This document shows positions 50,601-61,903 of a DNA stretch of 64,000 bases, in pieces. Within the stretch, counting starts at the first letter, position 1; each line of letters starts with the position of its first letter. The notes beneath the pieces are model-generated. The model did no database searches. It saw only the letters and a list, made by a program, of their open reading frames with translations, and was not told where the DNA came from. Origin of the DNA: Balanoglossus misakiensis. Its lineage: Eukaryota > Hemichordata. The stretch lies in assembly GCA_040954595.2 (NCBI GenBank), contig CM082576.2, positions 6,882,001 to 6,946,000 of the forward strand, read 5' to 3'. Made by a program: the position numbers and the translations under genes.

Positions 50601-53600
50601 TCGGATGAAGCGTAAATCCCATTTCATCAATTTCAATTTCTGAATTCACTTGATTTGCTTGCAAAGTCATCCATACTGATGATGAATAGCGATTTTTGTA
50701 ATCAGAAAAAAATGACAGTATAAGATGAGTCTATTTATAAATACTCAAGTTCCTCTGTCAAAATGGTGATGACATCAATGTACCATGCAAAACTTGAGAG
50801 AATTTTCATTTTCTCTGAGAGTCAGTAATGATGCACATAACGTCTGTGCACACTCCAGATATATTAAAAGATGATAAATTTCCGATACTTACTGAGATTG
50901 ATAATGATAACTCTGACCCACCACTGTGTTGGAGACACCGATAAATTCTCCCTGTCAATAAACAATCATTTCAAAACATTAGTTTTTTAGTAAATTGATG
51001 CATGTATCTTTATGGAAGTTCTCATGCACAGTGATGTGTTTTTTAGGATTACTAAAACTAGATAACTTAGGAGTTCTACGTTTTTTTAAGGTACCGCAGT
51101 GCCAAAACTTGTGAACAAAAAACACTTCTCAATTCATATTAACATTATTATGTGCATGCACACTGAAGGGATGAGTCATACAAATTTTCAGGTACTTGCA
51201 CGTACATGTACTTCCATTTTCAATTGCTTTAATGGTGATACTGCCTTTAGAATTGCTACATTACTGTGGAATCACTTCATCTGGTTGTAACTTAATGTAT
51301 GCAACAAAGTTATACTTAACAAACACGCATCAAACGTGATCACCATAAAAGTTTCTGACGGCAGAATCGTTTTCGAGACAGTGAAAAGAGATCTCTCCAT
51401 CTTGTTTTTAACATACTTATTGCATGTCTCACCATTTGATGTTGTCTGGTGCTGGGGCGTAGTCCAGCTTCCATCTTGTTGAGTTGAGCTGAGTGCTGAC
51501 ACTTGAGATGGTGGGGGGTGTGGTCTTCAGCGTCTTATAGTCTTGTACAATCCTGCAACAACAAATCATGTACCGGTACTCAGCAGCCAGACTAAAATGT
51601 TGTTGAGAAATTCCTCACCGATGCCATACATGTATATCCAAATCACTAAACAGTCAGGCAGTCTAGGAAATCTATAGGTTGTCTAGAAAATCTGTAGGCT
51701 ATCTATAACATGTCTTCAGGCAGTCTTGACAACCTATAAGATATCAAGAAAATCTGCATGTTGTCTAGAAACTGCCCTGATAGGCAGCCTAGAAAATCTA
51801 TAGGCTGTATAGAAAATCTATGGAACAAGATAAAAATATTTTGTCTGGTAGTCTTGATTCCAGGTAATTAACTTACTTAGCTGCTATTTTCTCATTATGC
51901 ACGGTGACAAACGCCATACCCAGGTTGCTACTGTAGGCTATCCTTCGTTCCTCCATCACTTCTTCTGTGTATTTGGCTTCGCGTTCAGCATAATACTCAA
52001 TGGCATCAACCTACAGGGTAAATACAACATACAATGTACACACATGATGGTGGTGAGTATATTTTCTTTACTGGGCTGGGCTGTAGATCATGCACTATGA
52101 TTTAGTAAATCTCTTCTCTTGGAATATATGATTAGATGTTTTCTATACCACAAAATTCAAGTCGTGGCTTGAGAGACCCAAGTACCACTGATTGTTCAAA
52201 TGCCCTTACCTTAGGCCCACCACAAGCATCACAACAACTGACTTGCCCACAGGTGCCAGCTCTCAGTGTTGGTCTAATACCTGTGCGTTGATGCATCTCC
52301 ATGCAGTGCAGACGATTCTCATGAGCATGTCGCCTGTGCAGGGATAATGACATTGAACTTTATAAGTCACATTTGCTTTATAGAAATTCAAATGTAAAAG
52401 TCACATGCACCTTATTCGGAAGAACGAAATTACCATCAACCAAAATCGATCATAATAATTTCCTGTCTTTCTGATTAATGTACGGAAGTGTACGTGGCAA
52501 TTAAAATTGTGCAATTTAGAGCAAAATATAACACATTGCAAAGATAATCTGATTGAGAAAAATCCTCAAATGATTCTTGATTGTTTATTTTCCTTTATTG
52601 ATATCATCCAGACTTTTTATTTTTGTCTTAACAAAACTGAAACTGGTCTACACTCTCAAATAAAACACTCCTATAAAACAGCAATACCCACTTTTTCTTG
52701 GAGAGCCTCATCAGCTTGGTGATGTCATAAGCAAACTGAATCTCTGTTACAATCACATCAGGATATGCCTCCCTGCAAGCAAGGTGAATAAAGAGAATTC
52801 AAGCTACATGATTACTGTACCAATCCTAACTTCATTGCCAAACAATGCTTCTCAAATCCCAAGTACTCGGACGGGTATTTGACCAATATTGAAACATGGC
52901 CCATTTCCATCTCTACAAGACGTACTGCCACATATGCATTGCTGCAATGGTGACCATAACACATTGGACTATACACAATTTACATTGAATTGAAAAAAAC
53001 AGATTAGACAGTAATGGGACATGTACTCACTGAAAGTGCTGCTTTACAAGAGCTGGATCGGTTCTCTCCAACGGAATTCCAACAACAAACAGTGTGCGTG
53101 TCACCTGTGTGAGATGAAGAGATGTCATTGTTACGCCTACGGTCTATGATGTCACTATTCATTACAACATACCAAGTAACAGGGATCATCTGTAAACCTA
53201 TATGTATTATGTATCCATTCATTTCAGTTTTACCATGTTCGTTCCCTTACAATACCGGTATGTGTAGTTAATACACATGACACAGGAAAATAGCCTTTTT
53301 ATTTAATATGTCAGAACTAATGTTATTTTCATCATAAGTGGCAGTGGGGAAAGTGGGAATGAAGTGAAATATAGAAAGAGCGCCACCAATGCTTGGAGTG
53401 TGCACAGTGACCCCAAATTTTTATTCTCAATTTTAAAAGAGAATAATCTAAAGTTGCCTTGAGCAAAGTTTGAGAAACAGTTTCAGATTTTGATTTTCTA
53501 CGTGCATACTGCCATAATTGATATGAATGTAGCGTATAGACTTACGATATCATGTTCTTCTCTATGCTGCAGATGAGTGGTGAAGTGCCTCATTAAGCCT

Positions 53601-56600
53601 AAGATGATGGCGAGATAGAGAACTGAGAACACCGTATGAACCCAGAGTAATGACGAGCTGTAGAAAAGCAAAGATGACTGGGTTGAAAAGTAGAATGGGA
53701 CTTGATGTGTGAATTGAAAAAAAAATTACCATAACATGCATGCAGTCCATCCAAACACTGGCAAAAACCTCACGTACAATGTACATGTATGATATGTTGT
53801 ATCCAATATGGATGATGGTGACAGAGAGGTGATATATGCCCAATATATGCTGTAAAGTGATGTACATGTACCCTTCAAGGCTGTGTGATTTTTGTCTTCA
53901 CAGACATTTTCATGCATACCAGTATGCCCGTTCATTCGCAATATAACGCTGTCTGCAAAAGCTAACTGCATCGTATGCCATGTTACGTAGGGTGATAATA
54001 GCAGCAATTTCTCCCATTACCAGCAGGAATCTCCAACTAAACTGAATCACATACCACACAACACTGTACTTTCATCTCATTTGCGCAATTTCAAAGAATG
54101 GGATCCTGTTTCCCGCTGTTCGTAAAAGCACAGGAAGCGCAACATCCGCTCGCCAAAAACAGAGATCAGAAAATGGCCATCCACTTACTCTGTGGGCAGG
54201 TTGGAAACGGTTGTGCGTCCAAAGTTTTGGGGACCACCCTCCTGACTTCCGGAGAAATTAACGGGTAGGATGACACAGAGAGACAGCACGCAGAGAACCA
54301 CGAGCAGAAGCAGGATGTAGCGCTGGAATGATATATACTGAATTGCGTCCACCCCAGACTTGGCTCGGATGTGCTCATCTCTGTCGAATGAAAAGAAAAA
54401 AGTTACTTCAAAGGCAGATGTAGGAATCTGGGGATAATTTAACTCTTTGGCATTCGAACTCAGTATCATATTGTGTAAGAGAAACTCAGTGAACATGCAT
54501 GGAGGGACCATATTAGTACATTCACATGTTCCCAATTTTTTTTTAATCTTTCTTTTCATAGAAAAATATTTCGCCGGTAGAAATTGAGACTCGTACAGTA
54601 CCTAACGCATATAATATACTCACTTGATTCTGAAAATTGACGGAATCCAGGCACAGAATCCCTAGAAATGGAATATAATCACTGATGTGAAATTGAAATC
54701 TTCAAGGCATCCACAAGACTTGTATGATTAAATACAATCTCACCCCCCAAGGACATGTGATTGGATATATCTTACACGCCAGTTGGGGGATATATTTTGT
54801 CTCACACGAGCCACAGCTGGGCGAATATGAGACACAATATCCCAAGCGAGTGTGAGAAATCTTATCTCCTGGGTCTTTTGTGTGTGAGATTCTTTTTCTC
54901 AAAAGATAAAAAAATGTGTTAAATTCGCACTAGACTCATAGCCTGCATGAACTCAAAAGAAATTTCCAATGTATACTATCTTTACGGCAATTTAATTTTC
55001 TTGACACAGCTGGTGTTTGAGACACCAATATATCTGACACACGCGTGCACACACACACACACACACACACACTGCTACATGTACATGTATACCTGGTCTT
55101 CCTGATGAGGCATACGCAAGGGGGCTTCTTCACCGTCAGCATCATTGATGGGTTTTCCAGTTTCATCTTTTGAATGATCCCCAAAGAACCTCTGTGTCCA
55201 TCTGCAAATCAACAAAGAAGGTGACTCGAAATCTCAACCAATCAAAATGCTGAATGCGTCCTTCCTTATGTTCTAAGGACATTATCGAATAGGCAAAATG
55301 ATCTGAGAATGATAGAGAAAATGCTGATACATGTAGTTGTAAAGAAATGGAAACAATACCAGTTGAATTTGCGTCAAAACTGGGCAACCCTCAACTTTTG
55401 GAAATGTACAACATTGTGGTGCAATTTCAAAACAGCATCCCATCTGAATTGGACTAGAATTTAATTTGACAAAAAAAATATTCTTCCCCTTGAATGCTGC
55501 ATACATAAACAAATTGATATACCATGACAAAAAACTCCAAAATAGCATTATTTCATTTCTATAAAACTACACAACATATCAGCAATTCACTTAAGTGTTG
55601 ACATTCAGAGAGAAGATTCAGGTTGAATAAATAAATAATCTACCATGAAAGATATATGGACACTACCGGTAGAGGGCGCGGAAGATTGGTGGGCGGGACT
55701 TGTCACAACCATGGCAACCAATGTCATTTCCAAGTATGATGGCAAACATTTTTGTTTATCTCTCGGTGTGATTCTGTTGCTTATATTTCAAAATCATACA
55801 AATATCCATATACCCAAATGATGCAGATAAGCAACACGAAGATGTATCATAAAGATGATGTATTTATCTCTTTTTTGTTAAACACAAAAAAGTGAGATGG
55901 TTTTTTAACTGGAATGTCAACGCAGTGCAAGCAGTATGATAGAAAAGACATACACAATTTTGCAATTTGATGTGAAGATGTTGTGTTGACTTAAGTGATT
56001 AACACCATTCACCCTTACGTTCCCATGGCATTAAAGATGTCTGTATATAAGAGTGGGATATGATGATATGACAAGTAGTTGTATATCAGCCGTTCGTAAA
56101 TGTGCGACATTCTGCTTGATTTGAATCTCTTAAAGCCAGCCTGTCATGCACATGACGTTTGAAGTTGACAGCAGGTGTGATATGTTTGTGTTGACGAGTG
56201 TGTGCTGTCATAGCCATGGCAAGCAACAGATGACATGTCCATGAATTCAATTTATGGTATATGCACATGAGTGAACTACAAAGAAAAAGACAGCTATGGG
56301 CTGCTACATGTATGTCAGTGAAAGATATACATCAGTGGAGGCTATAGCTAAGAAATAATGCACCTCAGGGTCAGGTTAAGTATAAAATGAAAGTATATCT
56401 ACAAACTCTCAGTTCTTTGCTGGGGATTTCTCTGCAGAAAAGTAACAAAAGTAGTTGCGATGTTGAATGATGATATCATAACTTTCGCAACTGATTACAA
56501 CTACAGCTTGGCAGTCATATTTTTCTGTCTTTTCTTATATACAGCTACGATAGATAAAACGGGTTCCCGAACAAAGGCCAAGAGTTTGAAAACTTCCACT

Positions 56601-59600
56601 GTCATGGTGCATGCAATGTTAAATGCGGTGATGACCTAAATAAGGTGTCAGAATTTATTGGAATCAATAAGAGAGGCAATTATAAAGTACTAGGTTCACC
56701 CAAAGAGAGAGAAAAAACAGAGACACCAGCTGAATGAAAAAACTGATGTTGTAAATTCTCAATGTAACAGAGATGTCCTACACATTGTATCCAGTTGCTC
56801 TGGAACCATCATTGGTGATAGGTTGACTAGTGTGATCGAAGTTGGGAGAAAAGAGAGAAAAAAAAGGTATATGCAATGTTACTCTTTGCTGCTTGACTAC
56901 AACATGCACATGAACTCCTAGAATGAAACAGTGAGAAACAACAAGTTATAGAGTAAGTGCAAATGTTAAAATGAAATTATATTCGATCAATATACATGTG
57001 TTATGATTTGAGTTTCCATGCAACTTGCAAAGTTTAACACAAAATGTAGATATATAGAAACTGATAATTTCAGTGTACAGTACATGTATGTAAAGAACAC
57101 GCAGTCTTAAATTAATGAAATGAATCTTGTGGCTTTAAGACTTGTATCGAGAGAATCCAGGAGGGGAAAAGTAAGGAAAAAACATCAGTTAATTAAATTG
57201 TCATTTTAGTTCCTTTATGCCCAACACATGTGTGATCATAATTTGCAAAGTACAGTTCAATTAACACATTAATGATTTCCATTTGCAAAAATGTCAAAGC
57301 ACTTCATAGAATCTGAAGTTGTCATTTTGAGATGTGCGTGGTGATAAGATAATGTGAAAATGGTGAAATGCACTTCAGTGAGTCTGATTCGGTTTATCGG
57401 TGTTATCACAATGAATAGTCATTACGTAAATGCTATGGACATTATTAAGGCAGTGATGAACCCCAAAGAGCCTTTTTCAAAAGCCCATATTGTGTGTTGA
57501 AGACAACATGGAAACCCCACTGTTGTACGTGTACTCTCAGAAAGAACAGTAATTCTCAGAAAGAAAGGATATCTGAATTTTCTTGTCCTGTGGTACTCAG
57601 AGATTTTCAAGATATGGGGTACTGTACCGGGTACGTGCACAAGGGTTTCTACACTGACTGAAATGCACAATATGGGTTTGGAAAATAAATGCATTGAAAT
57701 TCCCATCCGACAATGGTGAGAAAGGGAAGTTATTAGCAAGCCATATATCTAAGTAAACATGCAACTTAAAAACATGCAGAAGCATTAAATGAAGTACAAC
57801 CGACTAAATCTTACCAGCATACCATATTGCACATCAGGGTAGTATATTTTGTGGAAGGGAAAAATACATCTCGTTAATCTAATTAACAGCTCATCTACAG
57901 ATTACTGAGGTAGAAAAGACATGCAAAAATTCTGTGGGTTTAAAACATTAGTACGGAATGTAAACGTGAAATTTTTCCATAAAGGCACATTTAGTGTTGA
58001 TATGGTGTTGTTTTTGTTGTACATTATATATTTGTATGTGGTACAAAATACCCCCTCATCCAGTTTAATAGCATGGTCAGTGTTGACTTGTCTTTCTGTT
58101 TGTTCGGTCTGCCTTACAATCACTGTTTCCATGACAACATCATCATCTTGTGATGTGGCAGGAAATTCGCATGACCTATTCATGAATGTCGGCTGATGCT
58201 TGCTGGTCATTTCCCATTTCCCGTGCACAAATTAGCTTCGTAGAATTTTGTGAATGTGATCCACTGCAGTATTTTTTGCAAGTAAACTAAAGTCACTCTG
58301 CATGGCCATATTGTCACCTTTGCGTAACGTACGAACCCTTAGTGTGACTTAATCACAACCTCGGAAATGAACTCGAACTATACAAAGAACCACTGTATGA
58401 AAAAAGGAACTTTAAAAAGAATCGCTGTTTGATTATGCTATTAATCAATATTCAATCCATCTACTCCGTGGTCGGCATTGACTGTCAGAGCCAAGCCGTA
58501 ACATTCCAACGGTTCATAAAAATCCATCAGGAGGATCTAAAAATACCTGGCTAAAAAAAAATTCAAAGCAACATTACTTCAGACATTTGTCTCCTCATCG
58601 CATCTCTTTAAAACACTCTGCTCTATTCACCATATTAGCTCATCAGACCGACAGCTGGAATTTAATCCAAGAAAAGGGTTGCTATTTGCAAACGCGACCT
58701 AATAATGATTGCAGAGCAATCAGATTAAAATCAGACCGGCTATTCAAGTTTTGACAGTGGCTGTGGTTCTGTACTTCAATGCGTGTACCTCATTAGATGA
58801 CTATTGTGCAGCTTGTATTTATCCCGTGTATACATCAGGTAGATTGTGTTTTATTACCTGAGTCCACATCAAAGCCAGACATCATATCTCATTTCAATCA
58901 AGACCCCCATTACACTTTACTCCGCAACACTCATTTCTTCTTCATTACACTTGCATCAATCAACTTTATTCTGGCGCAATGTTTTTCGTCATTTGACAGA
59001 ATTAACATACACACTATTCCCTGGTCGGGACACCATGCATTATTCTGGCCCCTACATTTGAAAAAATAAATCACTATGACAAACATGCATGCAGGTGACA
59101 GACAAATCCAAATGTGAGCAAATCTGCAGTGATGATTTAGTTCAGGCGGTGAACCGAAGGGAGAAACAACTGTTAAAAACAAACAGTATGTGTTGGATCA
59201 CATACATTATCAATACAATGATCGATAGGCACAAGTTATTCTTGACAGCATGAAAATCGTTGTCACTGACATTTAATGGTGGAGGCGTCCAATGTCACAC
59301 ACCAGCACTCCAACACAGACAAGCTTATCCAGCAGATGTATGTAGAAACACCATAAATGTCAGCATTGATCAAGTCATCCCCCATAGTAGCAGTAAAGGT
59401 TAAGGGAGATTATGTGTGTGCATGTAATGTCTACTTGGTGGCGGCTAAGATAAAGACAGCTCTCTCATCTGCCTGACCACTTGGCTGCAGTAATTAGTGT
59501 AACTCAACCTTTGGAGGATTATATCTCCGGATAGCAGAGGATCAAGTGTAATCCCTGGCTTATCGCCGGTATGTTGCTGTATGCTGTGGATCTGAACAGG

Positions 59601-61809
59601 CATGCAAATTATTAGGGGCCTGGGAATTATGGTCAGATTGCCTGGCAGTTCAATAAACTGACCAATGTATGTTGAGTCAGTCCACCACGGACTGATAGAG
59701 AAAAGGTTTCACTATTTTCAAAAGAAAGGAAATTATGAAATTTCCTTGTCAATAATGTACAACATTAATGAAATGGATTTGTGAAACTTTACTTTCTGTG
59801 ACAATCACTGCATGTACACTTGTATGAATACATTTTTTTAAAAGGTCATAATTTTCTGATTGACCGATGCATATCACTTTTCACCAGAGCACACTGGTTC
59901 ATTCTGGAAGGAACTTTCATCTGATCGAAAATCACTGCAATAAATTATGGTCAGTAAAGTTTGACACCAATTAAACTTACTGATTTACTGAGCTTTTTAA
60001 GACATGGTTGTAAAATTGTAAGAGTGAAATCCAAAATTCAAAAATTAAGTCACATTGAAACGACCACAGATGACTAATGTGCTGGTTTGCATGCAGAGCA
60101 TGTATTTTAAAATGCCAAGGCATCACTGATGGAATGACTGCAGTTCCATCTAAACAAGTTACAGTTTTCCCTGTATGTCATGACAAGTTTAAATTGTTGA
60201 CACAGCTAGTATATTCTAATAGGGCTTTTACCTTTCATCCCCACGCTGGACTAGAGCGATGCGTCCATAGTCCCCAGCAATTTTTCTGCACACAGCAAAA
60301 AGTAGAAGAACGATCTGAAATAACAACAAAATTATCTTGTTTTTGGCAAAAAATAATGCGCGATACATTCACAAATTTCCACATCAACTTTTCAGAGTTT
60401 TAATAAAGTATGTTCCCTATTTCTATTTTGCCTGAAAACCTACAACTGTCTGCATGAATTCAAAAACAACATTGACATTTATCATCCGGTGGATACATCC
60501 ATTGTCACAAACTCTTAACCCAGACAAGGTTATCTGGCAGATGTGAACACCGTGTACATGTCAGTGTTGATAACGTCATCCCCCATCGTAGAAGTAAAGG
60601 ACATGAGAGATTATGTACAATCATTGCATTACAATACAAGGGGATAGCAAATAATGAATTTTATTAAAGGTGCATTATTGAAATCATGGTTCTCATTTTT
60701 TTCCTGATTTTGAAAATATCTGGACAATAAACACTTATAAAGCTATTTTACTTGCTGTGCGCTCTAATCAAACAGAGAAAATTTACACTACACTTCAATT
60801 TCTCTGAAATGTAATGATACTTCCTCTGATGTAAAGGTCATGCTTACACACTGCAAAAGTGCTTAAATTGGACGCTATTTTTAAAATTTGCAAATAAAAC
60901 CAGAGAAAAGCAAAGCACACATGAGGCACTTATTCATAATAGCTTGATCTATGCAAATCTCTTAGATTAATATCTGTCTGATTGTGACATGAGTCAGCCT
61001 CACATTTAGACAGATTAGAAAGATGACGGAAATAATGTTCAGATTTATTCGCATGCTTAAAGAATCAATCGTTGCATTTAGTCATTCAAGCAACGCAGCA
61101 GTGCTCGTTCAATATTCCAGTCAATGGAATCTACAGCAGGTCAAAGATTTGTTGAAGATTTCTGAGAAACCAGAGCTGTGTTCCCCACAAGGTTTTTTTT
61201 TCTAATTGGCATTCAACTGTATGAAGCTGCCCAAACTGGCCTCTCTGGTACGTGTCGTTGAGAATACAGTGGTAAATGTTGGATAGCAGAAATGGAATTA
61301 TCACCATGGATATCGTTCAACTCTCCTCCAACATATCTAGCTTAAGTAGATCAAATGACAAATTTTAAAAGCTGTTTTCTTCAAAATGAAGGAACAATTT
61401 TTTTTAATAATTCATAACATACAACTAGAAAACATGTTTAAATAACATACTGGGAAAGTCATTAAAATTTCAAACAGTTGTCTTTTTAAATATCTCTCCA
61501 TCATACAAATTGCTACAATCTTTGGCAGACAATAAATTTAAAATAGTGGATGTACCTGTGTGAAAATCTGCAAAGTGTCACATGAACCAAATCTATGCAA
61601 TTGTCATCTTATTGATTTTTATATGCCACTTCACAAGTCAATCTTTCCACAAGAATGGCAAAACTGAATATACTCACAGCCCAACAGAGGATATTGAAGC
61701 CTAAATTCTGAGGTATTCCTCCGTAAAGCAGGTATCCTAAAGCTGTGCCATTAGCGCCCACCATGTCACACCGGCCGTTGCCAGCCATCAGGTTCCAGTG
61801 GTCGGCCAT
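47609..61809 (-). CDS. TMEM63/OSCA-family mechanosensitive cation channel
   Basis: Twenty minus-strand coding exons in phase give 793 residues (human TMEM63A-C 800-830): 61678-61809, 60232-60314, 55093-55201, 54624-54661, 54189-54380, 53546-53657, 53031-53104, 52692-52772, 52210-52333, 51877-52010, 51433-51552, 50893-50951, 50411-50505, 49978-50171, 49675-49734, 49329-49491, 48942-49047, 48631-48798, 48307-48470, 47609-47782. These proteins are multi-pass plasma-membrane or lysosomal channels opened by membrane tension or hypo-osmolarity. An N-terminal hydrophobic segment lies near residues 35-58. Next comes [13 protein letters not shown] and the helix ending ILPVNFSG (about 145-168). The long cytosolic domain is exons 7-10, with [11 protein letters not shown] and a Cys-rich [12 protein letters not shown]. 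The pore-domain helices include [32 protein letters not shown], and [19 protein letters not shown]. The tail is short and acidic. It is clearly the single-gene invertebrate form or one paralogue; A, B or C cannot be chosen. Confidence 0.96.
48194..48252. repeat. Degenerate CACAA pentanucleotide repeat
   Basis: About twelve near-copies of CACAA in TMEM63 intron 19, with a few substituted units (CACCTC, CACAAAACAA, CACTA). Confidence 0.85.
51652..51824. repeat. Degenerate minisatellite in TMEM63 intron 10
   Basis: Seven or so imperfect copies of a unit resembling GTCTAGAAAATCTATAGGCT run through this intron segment. Variants include TCTAGGAAATCTATAGGTT and TGTATAGAAAATCTATGG. It is not coding. 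Confidence 0.7.
54787..54843. repeat. Imperfect inverted repeat in TMEM63 intron 4
   Basis: GGATATATTTTGTCTCACA on the left is complementary, with a 2-base bulge and a few mismatches, to TATGAGACACAATATCC on the right, around a loop of about 20 bases. Similar TCTCACA/GTGTGAGA words continue to about 54895, suggesting a larger decayed element. Confidence 0.5.
55048..55072. repeat. CA dinucleotide microsatellite
   Basis: Twelve uninterrupted CA units in TMEM63 intron 3, next to exon 3, followed shortly by tandem ACATGT words. Confidence 0.9.
55202..60231 (-). other. TMEM63 intron 2 (5.0 kb)
   Basis: The largest intron in the window. No nested gene was found. A candidate extra exon near 56770-56830 was examined and is phase-incompatible. 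Its 5' end holds the first copy of a duplicated non-coding block (59270-59416), which may be regulatory. Confidence 0.6.
59270..59416. repeat. Duplicated non-coding block, copy A
   Basis: This copy contains CAGACAAGCTTATCCAGCAG, then GTCAGCATTGATCAAG, then GTCATCCCCCATAGTAGC and AGTAAAGG..GAGATTATGT. The same order and spacing recur at 60473-60616. It lies in intron 2 of TMEM63. Non-coding: no frame is preserved between the copies. Confidence 0.7.
60473..60616. repeat. Duplicated non-coding block, copy B
   Basis: This is the partner of the block at 59270-59416, direct orientation, about 1.2 kb away in TMEM63 intron 1. It contains CAGACAAGGTTATCTGGCAG, GTCAGTGTTGATAACG, GTCATCCCCCATCGTAGA and AGTAAAGG..GAGATTATGT. 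TMEM63 exon 2 lies between the two copies. Confidence 0.7.
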
Positions 61810-61903
61810 CTTGTCTGTCCGTCCCGTCCAATCTGTCTGTCCTCCTGTCTGTTAGTCCTGATATTCTGCTAGATACGCACTGTCATGTCCAGGCCAGACT
61901 GAC
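61810..61903 (-). other. TMEM63 5' UTR in first coding exon
   Basis: A strong acceptor (CTTTTCTTGCAG on the minus strand) ends at 61904. This suggests that the first coding exon begins at 61903 with 94 bases of 5' UTR and that a non-coding exon lies further upstream. Confidence 0.5.

Noticed and set aside
56766-56835. Possible alternative TMEM63 exon in intron 2
   Set aside because: The best acceptor/donor pair gives 43 bases, which does not fit the phase-2 to phase-2 junction of exons 2 and 3, and the donor GTGTAG is weak.
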